From Arthrobacter sp. H35-D1 (GTDB taxonomy: Bacteria; Actinomycetota; Actinomycetes; Actinomycetales; Micrococcaceae): a stretch of DNA of 64,000 nt. The DNA lies in the NCBI RefSeq assembly GCF_030063185.1, contig NZ_JASISP010000014.1, positions 1 through 64,000 on the forward strand. The letters run 5' to 3'. A program made the translations under genes and the position numbers. Shown here piece after piece: positions 1 through 8,203 of this stretch. The stretch's first letter is position 1; every line of letters starts with the position of its first letter. The notes under the pieces are model-generated. The model did not search any database and had not been told where the DNA came from. It was given only the letters and a program-made list of their open reading frames with translations.

Positions 1-74
1 CCTAGCAGGGAAGGGAGTGGCACAACTGAGCTAACACACCGCACCGGTATGGCCAACCACGCATCTATATTGGC

Positions 75-168
75 GGGCAGATCTCATGGCCATATCCGGG
101 CAGTTTTGCTGGCCACCAGCGGGCAGATAACCTGGCCGCTGGTGGGCAGAAGCTCATGGCCCTTGACA
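75..168. mobile_element. Terminal repeats of an IS21-like element (body lies left of the window)
   Basis: Four copies of a unit GGGCAG-N5/6-TGGCC start at 75, 98, 121 and 144, so the period is exactly 23 bp. The array ends in CTTGACA at 162-168. Between copies two and three there is also a 10-bp inverted pair, CCACCAGCGG at 113-122 and CCGCTGGTGG at 136-145. Ordered multiple repeats just inside the end, finishing in TGACA/CA, are a known feature of IS21-family termini, where they serve as transposase binding sites. No istA or istB coding sequence is visible, so the element would extend to the left or be a remnant. The family assignment is inference; the repeats themselves are certain. Confidence 0.55.
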
Positions 169-236
169 CCCGTCCTCGTATTAGCGCTGGACCAGGCCGG
201 CTCAACTTGATTCTATGCCATTGGTAGTATGAGTTT

Positions 237-1157
237 GTGGCTCATAATCCGTACGCTGCTTTCTTGTCCCCCCAGCGGCAGGCTGTCGCCAGCGTGACGC
301 CAGAAGAGAGTTGGTGGAGTTGGCGCGGCCACGAGGTCCACATTGCGAGGGCGTCTAACTCGAAGGCTTCTGTGCGGGTACTGGTTGTGCATGGTGCGGG
401 AGGGTACAGCGCGGCGCTGTGGCCCCTGGCAGCGCTACTTGCCGATCAAAAGCTAGACATCGCCGCAGTCGACCTGCCACTATATGGTCGAACTTCCAGC
501 CCAGACCCGAGTGCAGTGCGCTACGAGGACTGGGTGCAGCTGCTGGTTGACCTCATCGCTGCTGAACAGGACAGTCGCCCTGTCATCCTCCTGGGAGCCA
601 GTATTGGAGGGCTGCTCGCTTGTGAAGCAGCCGCGCAGTCGCCGCACGTATCCGCGGTAGCGGCAACGTGCCTGCTTGACCCTGGCGATTGGCGGGCTCG
701 CGCACACATGACACGCTTCGGCGCCTTCGGCGTGCTGGGACGACCACTATCGGCGCTGACGCGCGGGCGTTTGGCAAGAACAATGATTCCCATGGCCTGG
801 GTAGCGAACTTGCGCAAGATGAGTCGCGACCGTGAGCTATCCCGTCTGTGCGCTGCCGACCCCCGTGGCGGTGGGGCCCGCGTTCCGCTCGGCTTTCTCG
901 CGTCATACATGCGATATCGACACATGTCGCCAGAGATGATGACAACCCCTGTCGCACTCGTTCACCCCAGCCACGATGCGTGGACGCCGATTGAACTAAG
1001 CATTCGCGTTCTACAGCGGATCGCCGCCCCGACTCGCGCGGTTATTCTGCGAGAATGCGGACATTTCCCGATTGAAGAACCAGGAGTCGGTGACCTCATC
1101 GACGCCATCCTTGAACTAGCTGGGAACTTAGACGACGACGGCTGCACTGACAGGTAG
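237..1157 (+). CDS. Alpha/beta hydrolase
   Basis: A 306-residue serine hydrolase of the alpha/beta fold. The oxyanion-hole segment VHGAGG lies near residue 51, the nucleophile elbow GASIGG places the catalytic serine at 122, the acid is probably Asp247 in HPSHDAW, and the histidine is His276 in ECGHFP. The triad is therefore complete, in the normal order and spacing. The start is GTG at 237; an ATG at 229 is out of frame. There is no signal peptide, so it should be cytoplasmic. The substrate cannot be read from the sequence: esterases, lipases and meta-cleavage hydrolases all share this layout. It stands alone beside an IS-like terminus and a small regulator, which suggests an accessory gene. 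Confidence 0.85.
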   Translation: MAHNPYAAFLSPQRQAVASVTPEESWWSWRGHEVHIARASNSKASVRVLVVHGAGGYSAALWPLAALLADQKLDIAAVDLPLYGRTSSPDPSAVRYEDWVQLLVDLIAAEQDSRPVILLGASIGGLLACEAAAQSPHVSAVAATCLLDPGDWRARAHMTRFGAFGVLGRPLSALTRGRLARTMIPMAWVANLRKMSRDRELSRLCAADPRGGGARVPLGFLASYMRYRHMSPEMMTTPVALVHPSHDAWTPIELSIRVLQRIAAPTRAVILRECGHFPIEEPGVGDLIDAILELAGNLDDDGCTDR

Positions 1158-1420
1158 AGTCTGAAAGCGCACTCGTCGCGGTAACGTCACCGTCCGCGCC
1201 GAACAGTAATGCCGTCTGCAGCGAACTGAGTGGCTTCGCGCTTCCCAGACTCCAAACACGGCTTCACCCGATGTCAGCAACACGCGTTCTCGGGGTGATC
1301 CACTGCCGCTGGCACGCACCGCTGTTCCTCACCGAGGAGTGGAACACCACCAGGGACAACCCCACCAAGAGAAGTCGCCGCCGGTGTGTTTCGGAGACAT
1401 GATCGACCTTCCGTCCCAGG

Positions 1421-1699
1421 CTAGTCAATCTGAACCGCACGTCGACCATAAGGCTCCTCTGACATTGCTGGAAACTCAGTGCGGCTGAAAACAGCCTCGA
1501 CAGGCAAAGCGAATGCGTCGCAGACTTTCATTGCCAAGTCGAGGCTTGGCAGGTGGTCTCCTCGTTCCAACGCTCCAATCGTGTAGGGATTGACTGATAC
1601 CTGTTCGGCGAGGAGCTTGCGCGTCAGCCCACGCTCAATCCTGAGTACCTGCACCCGGTTGAAGATCGGCCGCACATCTTCTTTTCGTGGTTTCGTCAT
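1421..1699 (-). CDS. Small XRE-family helix-turn-helix regulator
   Basis: A 92-residue protein that is almost entirely an XRE/Cro-type DNA-binding domain (about residues 13-68). The pattern LTRKLLAEQVSVNPYTIGAL followed by ERG is the classic pair of DNA-reading helices, and the later segment with FALPVEAVF matches the closing helices of YozG-like stand-alone regulators. The start is ATG at 1699 with no clear Shine-Dalgarno, so it may be leaderless or weakly translated. There is no partner toxin of sensible size next to it, so I do not call it an antitoxin. It points toward the alpha/beta hydrolase but is separated from it by about 260 bp. Its target is unknown. Confidence 0.8.
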   Translation of the reverse strand: MTKPRKEDVRPIFNRVQVLRIERGLTRKLLAEQVSVNPYTIGALERGDHLPSLDLAMKVCDAFALPVEAVFSRTEFPAMSEEPYGRRAVQID

Positions 1700-2314
1700 G
1701 ACTAATCATTGCATAAACACAATCATCAGAGTAATCTCAAAAACCCTTTGGTGCCAAAAATGGCGATCGCCCAGCTCGGCGAAGCAAGGCCCCGTGCAAT
1801 GCAATCACACGATCGTCGCGAACGGAACCGTTCGCGGCACGGTGGCGTTCTTGAGCATCGTTGCGGGATGGCCAACTGTGAAGTTCGGGCTAGGCAAATG
1901 GCCTCCCGGTCGACTGCTTGGCTGAAGTCGACGTTCGCAGGGGATTCGGTTGAATTCATCGGCCGGCTGAATGTTCCACCGACGGGGGGATGAAGAGACG
2001 ACTGTGGCCGTGTTTGGATAAAAAAGACCGTGTACGCGACATTGGGAACCGTGCTCACTCTCGCAGGAGTAGCTGGCAGTTCTGTAACGTCTTTACAGCC
2101 CTGGAGGTGTTGCCCTGAGATTGACGACAGTTCTGCGGGTTGCCCAGCCACCGGAAGTGATCAAGGACTCCTTGATGTTGCCGTTCTTGTTCTGATGGTT
2201 GGGATCGTGCTTCCGGCCATCTCCATTTCTATTAGACGAGAACAGATTCCTTCAGATACTGCCGGACCCTTTGGAAAATTCATCTAGAGTCCGCCAAGGA
2301 CCAGTCCCTGCAAT
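1700..2314. other. Gene-poor stretch between XRE regulator and MFS exporter
   Basis: About 615 bp without a convincing gene. Short open frames exist on both strands (the longest 141 codons on the minus strand, plus an 85-codon frame from a GTG at 2030 with one hydrophobic segment), but none has a good ribosome binding site, a recognised motif or the third-position GC bias of the genes that follow. Base composition is visibly less GC-rich than the haem and catabolic regions. It could be decayed coding sequence next to the IS-like end at 75-168; I cannot name the ancestor. Confidence 0.4.
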
Positions 2315-3736
2315 TCAGTGGCGCCCTTCTGCCTGTCTTGCACTGTCCCGCAGCGCGTTGGTCTGCTGGGATGGTGAGGAAAAGAATCCCCACCTCCGTG
2401 TGTCACCTCTGTTGATGCTCACTTTTTTTGGCTCTGGTTGACGATGGTCGCTGGGGCTAAAGGACGGCAACTTTTTGTGCTTGCCCCAGGAGGTTAAGAG
2501 GACGCTGCAGCATGCGGTGGCGTGAATGCCGGCCATGATGAGGATGGTGGTCCGGATGCCAACGTTCGCTCCCATCCATCCTGCAGCCACTGCGGCCACT
2601 GGCATCGTTCCAAAATTGAGCATCTGACTCGCGGTAATCACGCGCCCCATGAGATGGGCGGGAACGTAACGTTGCCGCCAGGCGCCGCGGATGATGTTGC
2701 CCGCCACCACGGCAGCGCCGACCAGGATCATGCCCACGATGCTCAGGAACAGGAAGCTGCCGGTGGGTGGCAGGCCGATGAGCAGGGCGGCCGGTCCACC
2801 AATGAGAAACAGGATCGTCGAGGCCCGTCCGGTTCCTATTCTCTTGGCCAGGCTGGTGGCCGCGGTCGCTCCCACCAAGCCACCGCAACTGCCAATCATC
2901 ATCACCGTGCCCACCCCGCCCGGGGACAGGTGAAGGTCCTTGACGAAAAACAGCACGAGCAGAGCGGCATAACCTGTCAGGCCGAAGTTGGACACGCCGC
3001 CGATCAGGGTCAACGCCCGCAGGTACCGGTCGCTGACCACAAAGTGGATTCCTTCCCGTATCTGCACCGCCATCCCGGGGCGCTGTTCCAGGATGTCCGA
3101 CGGCGGAGCTGGACTTGGGCGGATCAAAGCCAGGCACAGCGCGGAGACCAGGAAGCTGAAGGCATCAAGGAGGATCCCGAGGGACGCGGACAGCCATTGC
3201 GCAATGAAGCCGCCCAGACCTGGTCCGGCGATCTGCGCGGCAGACTCGGTGCCGAAAAGGCGCGCGTTCGCGGATTCAAGTTGATGATCGGGCACCACGA
3301 GGGGCAGGAGCTTGATGTAGGCGGTATGAAAGAAGACCGTGGCGGTCCCGCCGACCAGCGCAACGATGAGCAGATGCAAAAGGGTGAGGGTGCCGAGCCA
3401 CCAAACCACCGGGACGGTGAAGAGAGCCGCGGCCGAGACGATGTCTGCGGCGATCATCACCGTCCGAGGTGGCAGCCGATCCACCCAGACACCGGCGGGC
3501 AGGCCGATGACGAGCCAGGGCAGCCACGCGGCCGCGGTGAGCAGACCCATCCAGCCCGGTCCTGCGTTGAGTTGGAGCACCGCCAGCAGCGGGATGAGGA
3601 TCGACGTCGTCGCGGTGCCAAGAACGCTGACGCCTTCGCCGAACCACAGCAGGTGGAAGCTTCTCCCCGTCGCTGCCAGGGACGCTGATCGCTGGGTCCG
3701 TGCACGGTCAGGGCTGGGCTGGGAAGCCGTGTGCAT
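2315..3736 (-). CDS. MFS efflux transporter
   Basis: A major facilitator superfamily protein of about 473 residues with roughly twelve hydrophobic segments. The motif-A-like loop GVWVDRLPPR follows the second helix and is typical of the MefA/DHA3-type drug and siderophore exporters. The two halves are joined by a hydrophilic loop around residues 190-210. The start is set at ATG 3736; a GTG at 3748 is also possible. Either overlaps the 3' end of the upstream ArsR-type regulator, so the two are translationally coupled and probably co-regulated. The role is inferred to be drug or metabolite export at the cytoplasmic membrane; the substrate is unknown. The C-terminal tail is hydrophilic and basic. 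Confidence 0.88.
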   Translation of the reverse strand: MHTASQPSPDRARTQRSASLAATGRSFHLLWFGEGVSVLGTATTSILIPLLAVLQLNAGPGWMGLLTAAAWLPWLVIGLPAGVWVDRLPPRTVMIAADIVSAAALFTVPVVWWLGTLTLLHLLIVALVGGTATVFFHTAYIKLLPLVVPDHQLESANARLFGTESAAQIAGPGLGGFIAQWLSASLGILLDAFSFLVSALCLALIRPSPAPPSDILEQRPGMAVQIREGIHFVVSDRYLRALTLIGGVSNFGLTGYAALLVLFFVKDLHLSPGGVGTVMMIGSCGGLVGATAATSLAKRIGTGRASTILFLIGGPAALLIGLPPTGSFLFLSIVGMILVGAAVVAGNIIRGAWRQRYVPAHLMGRVITASQMLNFGTMPVAAVAAGWMGANVGIRTTILIMAGIHATACCSVLLTSWGKHKKLPSFSPSDHRQPEPKKVSINRGDTRRWGFFSSPSQQTNALRDSARQAEGRH

Positions 3737-4337
3737 AGATGTACACACTTTCGCGTTCCTGGCCGTCGTTCGGAATGTCCCTGAAGCGCCACTTCTGGAT
3801 CAGGACAATCAACTCCTGGGAGAGCTCCTGGAGCTCAGCGGGCGTCATCTTGGCCCAGGTTTGGGTGGAAAACGCGGCAGAGTCCCATTCGCCGGCTGTG
3901 CCGGCATTGGCCAACCAGTCTCTGGCGCGCTGGTTCTGCCGATGCAAGGAAAGGGATTCAGCTGCCAGCGCGGCAGTAACGGCACCGGGGTCGTTGGCGA
4001 ACTCTGTCCGGGACCACCTGGTCCCGGGAGCGATCAAGCGCCACCATCGCTCGCGCCGGTCCTTCGCCAACTCCGGAGCCTCCTCAATGAGACCGGCCGC
4101 ACTGAGGACCTTGAGGTGATGACTGACACTGCCCACGGCTTGTCCGGTCCGCTGGGCCAAACCCGAGGCCGTGGATGGGCCGTCGACGTAGAGGACGTCG
4201 AGCATCCGGGACCGGAAAGGGTTGGCCATGGCCGACAGCGCCTTGGCATCGGTGATGGTTTGGACCGGATACTCCGGTCCTGGAGGACGCGGCTGATCCG
4301 AAGACCCACACTTGGGTTGCTCACCTGAAATGTTCAT
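3708..4337 (-). CDS. ArsR-type winged-helix regulator
   Basis: A 209-residue regulator. Residues about 28-95 form a winged helix of the ArsR/HTH_20 type: NPFRSRMLDVLY, then SGLAQRTGQAVGSVSHHLKV as the recognition region, then AGLIEE leading into the wing with RRERWW. No metal-binding cysteine pair is present in the recognition helix, so it is unlikely to be a metal sensor; the C-terminal half is probably the ligand or dimerisation part. It overlaps the MFS exporter by 29 nt, a regulator-plus-pump layout in which the regulator usually represses both genes. A 24-bp palindrome 19 bp upstream of its start (4357-4380) is a good operator candidate. Confidence 0.88.
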   Translation of the reverse strand: MNISGEQPKCGSSDQPRPPGPEYPVQTITDAKALSAMANPFRSRMLDVLYVDGPSTASGLAQRTGQAVGSVSHHLKVLSAAGLIEEAPELAKDRRERWWRLIAPGTRWSRTEFANDPGAVTAALAAESLSLHRQNQRARDWLANAGTAGEWDSAAFSTQTWAKMTPAELQELSQELIVLIQKWRFRDIPNDGQERESVYIYAHGFPAQP

Positions 4338-4356
4338 GAAACAACCCTAAACCAAC

Positions 4357-4380
4357 AAGATGTGTTGCACAACAGTTCTT
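4357..4380. promoter_or_regulatory. Candidate operator of the ArsR-type regulator
   Basis: An imperfect 24-bp palindrome with arms AAGA-N2-TGTTG and CAACA-N2-TCTT around a 2-bp centre. All nine base pairs in the two arm blocks match. It lies just upstream of the ArsR-type gene and between it and the divergent dehydrogenase gene, as expected for an autoregulatory site. Binding is inferred, not shown. Confidence 0.55.
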
Positions 4381-4634
4381 GTATAACTCAAAAAATAAAG
4401 TCAAGAACCGGGTTTCAATGTCCACTCAAGGTTCCTCTTGTGCTGTATTGCCAGGCTGTCAGCCGCTGGGCACAGGCATTGGCGAGCCTGAGCAAGGTGG
4501 GTACACCGACGTGGCGCGTCTTGACGGCCGCACGGGCGCAGGGGCTGCTGGCGACAAACACGCCGCACTGGAGTAAATTGCGCACAAAGGCTTCCTCGAA
4601 ATTTGGCGGCCAGCACCCAGCGAAGAGGCGCGTC

Positions 4635-5621
4635 ATGAACCATGCTGACCATCGGCCAACACCCCAGGAGCCACTCGGGTCCGGATTTGGCCACGACACG
4701 GGCGCTGCAGCCATCGTGGAAGATGCGGACCTCTCCGGCTGCGTCGCGATTGTGACGGGCGGATACTCCGGTCTGGGGTTGGAGACGGTGCGGGCCCTGA
4801 CCGAGGCCGGAGTGCAAGTCAATGTGCCGGCCCGCCGCCCCGACCCTGCCCGCGGGGTGCTCGCCGCCGCCGATCTTGGCGGGGTCGAGGTTTTCGACAT
4901 GGACCTGGGCGCGCAAGACAGTGTGAAGGGGTTTGCCCGCCAGTACCTGGCCTCGGGGAAACGCCTGGACATCCTCTTCAACAACGCCGCCATCATGGCA
5001 TGTCCGGAAACCAGGGTTGGCCCGGGTTGGGAGGCGCAATTTGCCACGAACCACCTGGGCCACTTCACCTTGGCCAATGAACTTTGGCCTGTGCTGGCCG
5101 ACGGCGGGGCGCGCGTGGTGTCGCTGTCATCCACCGGCCACAAGCGCTCGGGCATCCACTTTGACGATCCCCAATTCACCAACGGCTACGACAAGTGGGA
5201 GGCGTACGGACAGGCGAAAACCGCCAACAGTCTCTTCGCCGTGGAGCTGGACGCGCGCGGGGCGGACCGCGGGGTGCGGGCGTTTGCGGTGAATCCCGGT
5301 GGCATCATGACCGGGCTGCAACGCCACCTCACACAGGAAGAAATGGTGGCAGCCGGGTGGATGGACGACGCCGGGAAGCTCAAGGAAGGTTTCAAGACCG
5401 CCGAACAAGGAGCGGCAACGTCGGTGTGGGCGGCCACTTCGCCGATGCTTGACGGCAGGGGAGGGGTGTACTGCGAGGACTGCGACATTGCCAGGCCCAC
5501 CGATCCGGAGTCGGAGTTGGCCCGGGTTGCAGGCGTGGACGCGCACGCCGTGGACCCTGGCATGGCCGGGCGCCTCTGGGCGCTGTCGGCGGAACTGACA
5601 GGCGTCAACGCCTTCGGCTAG
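4635..5621 (+). CDS. Short-chain dehydrogenase/reductase
   Basis: An NAD(P)-dependent oxidoreductase of 328 residues. The cofactor motif TGGYSGLG is near residue 43, NNAA near 118, and the catalytic pair YGQAK near 190. These are the classical SDR signatures in normal order. The overall pattern, with NHLGHF after the NNAA strand and a long C-terminal part, resembles the retinol dehydrogenase/WWOX-like subgroup. The reading frame is open back to 4362, but the ATG at 4635 fits the family length and the earlier part has no SDR similarity. It diverges from the ArsR/MFS pair. The substrate is not predictable. Confidence 0.85.
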   Translation: MNHADHRPTPQEPLGSGFGHDTGAAAIVEDADLSGCVAIVTGGYSGLGLETVRALTEAGVQVNVPARRPDPARGVLAAADLGGVEVFDMDLGAQDSVKGFARQYLASGKRLDILFNNAAIMACPETRVGPGWEAQFATNHLGHFTLANELWPVLADGGARVVSLSSTGHKRSGIHFDDPQFTNGYDKWEAYGQAKTANSLFAVELDARGADRGVRAFAVNPGGIMTGLQRHLTQEEMVAAGWMDDAGKLKEGFKTAEQGAATSVWAATSPMLDGRGGVYCEDCDIARPTDPESELARVAGVDAHAVDPGMAGRLWALSAELTGVNAFG

Positions 5622-5624
5622 CAG

Positions 5625-6941
5625 CTAGCCCGCGGCTTCGTTCCGGTCAAGGCCAGCAGTCATGGCCGAGCCAAGGCCGGCCGGGTCTATCTTCAGCCCG
5701 TACAGGGCATCAAGTGCGGACAAATAGCTTTCCGGGTCGCCGGCTGCCGCGAGCTCCTTGGCCCTGACCGTTGGCACGTGCAGCAACTGCTTGACCATGC
5801 GGCGCATGGCGAACTCCACTTCTGCGGTGGCGGCGGTGCAGCCGTGCTGCTTGCGAACCTTGGCGATCTCGTCGTCAAGGACGCCCATGGTGTGCCGGCG
5901 CAACGCCACAATGGCGTGGTCCAGCGAACGGGAATTTTGTGCCTGTTCAAAGTCCCGCGTCGCCGCGGAAACGAGGGAGGATGCCTGCGCGAGGGTGGAT
6001 TCCTGTTCGGCGGGGGCTGCTTGGCGGACAGTTTCCAACGTCATCAGGTCCACTCCGGGAAGGCTGTCAATGTCCGCGGCAAAGTCGTGGCTCAAGGCGA
6101 GATCGATGACGGTGAGTTGCTTTGAGTCATTGTGGCGCAACTGAGCCAAATCCATGCGCGTCACTTGGTGCTCGGAACCGCTGCAGCCCAAGAGCAGCGA
6201 TGCGTTGGACAAGGCGTGCGGCAGCGTTTCCTCGGTTAGCGCCGTCCCGCCGCGGGAGGCGGTGAAGGTTTCGGCTCGGCCGGAGGGGGAGTAAATGGAA
6301 ATGTCGGTGCAGCCGCGCTGCACCAGCTGGGCCATGGCCGCCCCGGCGTAGGCGCCGGTGCCAAACAGGACGGCGGACTTCCCGGCGAGCGAGCCCAAGG
6401 GGCGTTCCTGCAACTCAGCAGCCAAATCCAAGGCAACGGAGACGATCGACATCCCGCGGCGTCCGAGTGCCGTTTGGGCGCCCACATCCTTGGCTGTCTT
6501 GGCTGCGGCCTGAAAAAGCCGAACAAGGGCGGGGGTTGTGGTGCCTTGTTCCTGGGCGATGCTCAGGGCACGCCGGACCTGCCCGGCAATTTCGCGCTCA
6601 CCCACCACCGCTGATTCCAGCCCGGTGCTCACGGCGAAGAGGTGACGCGGCACGGCGTCGGACTGCAAGGTCGAAAGGGCCGCTGAAACGTGCGGCTCGG
6701 CAAGTCCGGAATGCCGGCTGATGGATTCGATCACTGAGCTGCGGGCCGACTCGAGGTCCTCGCCGCTGCGGGCATGGACATAGAGCTCATAGCGGTTGCA
6801 GGTGGCCAAGGTGATGAGCCCTGTCACTGCATTGTCATGCGGGATGATTTCAGCACCGACCGCCGCGGCCCCGGCACTAAGGCGGGCAACGGTTTCCAGG
6901 TCAAGGCTGGTATGCGAGGCAACGAGAGAGAAAAGAACCAC
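5625..6941 (-). CDS. hemA: Glutamyl-tRNA reductase
   Basis: Catalyses the NADPH-dependent reduction of glutamyl-tRNA to glutamate-1-semialdehyde, the first committed step of C5 haem biosynthesis. The catalytic cysteine is Cys48 in TCNRYELY; GEREIAGQVR and the NADP loop GTGAYAG follow in order, and the C-terminal dimerisation helices end in a region rich in Glu and Arg. I chose GTG at 6941 because it gives the family-typical beginning MVLFSLVA; a TTG at 6965 would add eight residues. Length is 438 residues, normal. It faces away from the hemE operon, so the 165-bp gap at 6942-7106 must hold both promoters. Confidence 0.96.
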   Translation of the reverse strand: MVLFSLVASHTSLDLETVARLSAGAAAVGAEIIPHDNAVTGLITLATCNRYELYVHARSGEDLESARSSVIESISRHSGLAEPHVSAALSTLQSDAVPRHLFAVSTGLESAVVGEREIAGQVRRALSIAQEQGTTTPALVRLFQAAAKTAKDVGAQTALGRRGMSIVSVALDLAAELQERPLGSLAGKSAVLFGTGAYAGAAMAQLVQRGCTDISIYSPSGRAETFTASRGGTALTEETLPHALSNASLLLGCSGSEHQVTRMDLAQLRHNDSKQLTVIDLALSHDFAADIDSLPGVDLMTLETVRQAAPAEQESTLAQASSLVSAATRDFEQAQNSRSLDHAIVALRRHTMGVLDDEIAKVRKQHGCTAATAEVEFAMRRMVKQLLHVPTVRAKELAAAGDPESYLSALDALYGLKIDPAGLGSAMTAGLDRNEAAG

Positions 6942-6970
6942 AATGCCAATATCGTAGCCCCCCAAGCTGG

Positions 6971-6984
6971 GTGTTTATGAACAC
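6971..6984. promoter_or_regulatory. Short palindrome between hemA and hemE
   Basis: GTGTT-N4-AACAC, a 5-bp-arm palindrome in the divergent hemA/hemE promoter region. Its position would allow a regulator to act on both directions. No known actinobacterial haem regulator is matched with confidence. Confidence 0.3.
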
Positions 6985-7064
6985 GAGGGAACAAAGCGTC
7001 ACCAAGAATTTGTGATGCTGCTTACTTGGCATGCTGAACGTGTCCCTGTCTCTGCGGTGACAGC

Positions 7065-7073
7065 TTGTCCACA
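7065..7073 (+). other. DnaA box (TTGTCCACA) upstream of hemE
   Basis: An exact copy of TTGTCCACA, the preferred DnaA box of high-GC actinobacteria, 33 bp before the hemE start. Similar boxes occur at 28518 and 32851. It could allow DnaA to influence the haem promoter or could be chance. Confidence 0.4.
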
Positions 7074-7106
7074 AACCAGCGCGGATTGGCTCTGTAGGGT
7101 GGTGCC

Positions 7107-8162
7107 ATGACACTGATATCCAACCACCCGCTGATGGATGGCCGCACCGCCAACTCCCCTTTGATCACGGCCTACAGGGGAGGTGTGCCAAGCCGCCGTC
7201 CCGTCTGGTTCATGCGCCAGGCCGGCCGCTCGCTGCCGGAGTACCGCAAGTTGCGTGAAGGCACCACGATGCTTGAGTCGTGCCTGTTGCCGGCCATGGC
7301 TGCGGAAATTACGCTCCAGCCCGTCCGGCGCCATGATGTGGACGCGGCCATTTTCTTCTCCGACATTGTCATCCCGCTGAAACTTGCCGGCGTCGGCGTG
7401 GACATTGTCCCCGGCGTGGGCCCGGTGCTGGATGGGCCCATCCGCACCGCAGCCGACGTGGCGGCACTTCCCGAGCTCACGGACGCCGCCCTTGATCCCA
7501 TCCGGGAGGCCGTGGCGCTGACCGTGGCCGAGCTGGGCAGCACCCCGCTCATCGGATTTGCCGGGGCGCCTTTCACGGTGGCCGCCTACATGGTGGAGGG
7601 TCGCCCCTCGCGGGACCACCTGGGCCCGCGCACCATGATGCACGGCGAGCCGGAGCTCTGGGCCGAACTGATGAACTGGGCTGCCGACGCGTCCGGGAAA
7701 TTCCTGCGTGCCCAAATTGAGGCCGGTGCCAGTGCCGGGCAGCTGTTCGACTCCTGGGCGGGGTCCCTGAGTCTTGCCGACTACACCCAACATGTGGCCC
7801 CGGCGTCGTCCAGGGCCTTGGATCATGTCCGCGACCTGGGTGTGCCGTTGATCCACTTCGGCACCGGAACCGGCGAACTGCTGGGCGCCATGCACGACGT
7901 CGGCGTGGACGTGATGGGGGTTGACTACCGGCTTCCGCTGGACGAGGCCAACCGCCGGCTCGGCGGCACCGTGCCCCTGCAAGGCAACATCGACCCGGCA
8001 CTGCTCAGCGCGCCGTGGGAGGTGCTGGAGCAACACGTCCGCGAAGTCGTTGAGGCCGGTTCCACTGCGCCCTCGCATGTGGTGAACTTGGGGCATGGCG
8101 TGCCGCCTGGAACAGACCCGGCCGTCCTGACCCGCCTCGTGGACCTGGTCCACTCCATCTAG
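7107..8162 (+). CDS. hemE: Uroporphyrinogen decarboxylase
   Basis: Converts uroporphyrinogen III to coproporphyrinogen III by removing four acetate carboxyls; cytoplasmic and cofactor-free. The N-terminal signature RPVWFMRQAGRSLPEYR contains the active-site arginines, and GFAGAPFTVAAY is the second family signature. Length is 351 residues, normal for the family. The ATG at 7107 is preceded by GGGTGG at a workable distance. It is the first gene of a haem operon running to hemL, with 41 bp before hemY. The divergent hemA and the shared upstream region suggest common control. Confidence 0.97.
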   Translation: MTLISNHPLMDGRTANSPLITAYRGGVPSRRPVWFMRQAGRSLPEYRKLREGTTMLESCLLPAMAAEITLQPVRRHDVDAAIFFSDIVIPLKLAGVGVDIVPGVGPVLDGPIRTAADVAALPELTDAALDPIREAVALTVAELGSTPLIGFAGAPFTVAAYMVEGRPSRDHLGPRTMMHGEPELWAELMNWAADASGKFLRAQIEAGASAGQLFDSWAGSLSLADYTQHVAPASSRALDHVRDLGVPLIHFGTGTGELLGAMHDVGVDVMGVDYRLPLDEANRRLGGTVPLQGNIDPALLSAPWEVLEQHVREVVEAGSTAPSHVVNLGHGVPPGTDPAVLTRLVDLVHSI

Positions 8163-8203
8163 CCTGCTCCAGCCACACCTGCACCTGCCACAAAGGGGAC
8201 ACC

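Noticed and set aside
75-168. CRISPR array
   Set aside because: The period is only 23 bp, the constant part is about 11 bp and the spacers are 5-6 bp; no cas genes are near.
1421-1699. Antitoxin of a toxin-antitoxin pair
   Set aside because: No adjacent toxin-sized gene in the same direction with a known toxin motif.
2522-3688. 388-codon open frame on the plus strand opposite the MFS gene
   Set aside because: Composition is Gly/Asp/His/Gln-rich with no motif; it is the antisense shadow of a high-GC membrane protein gene.
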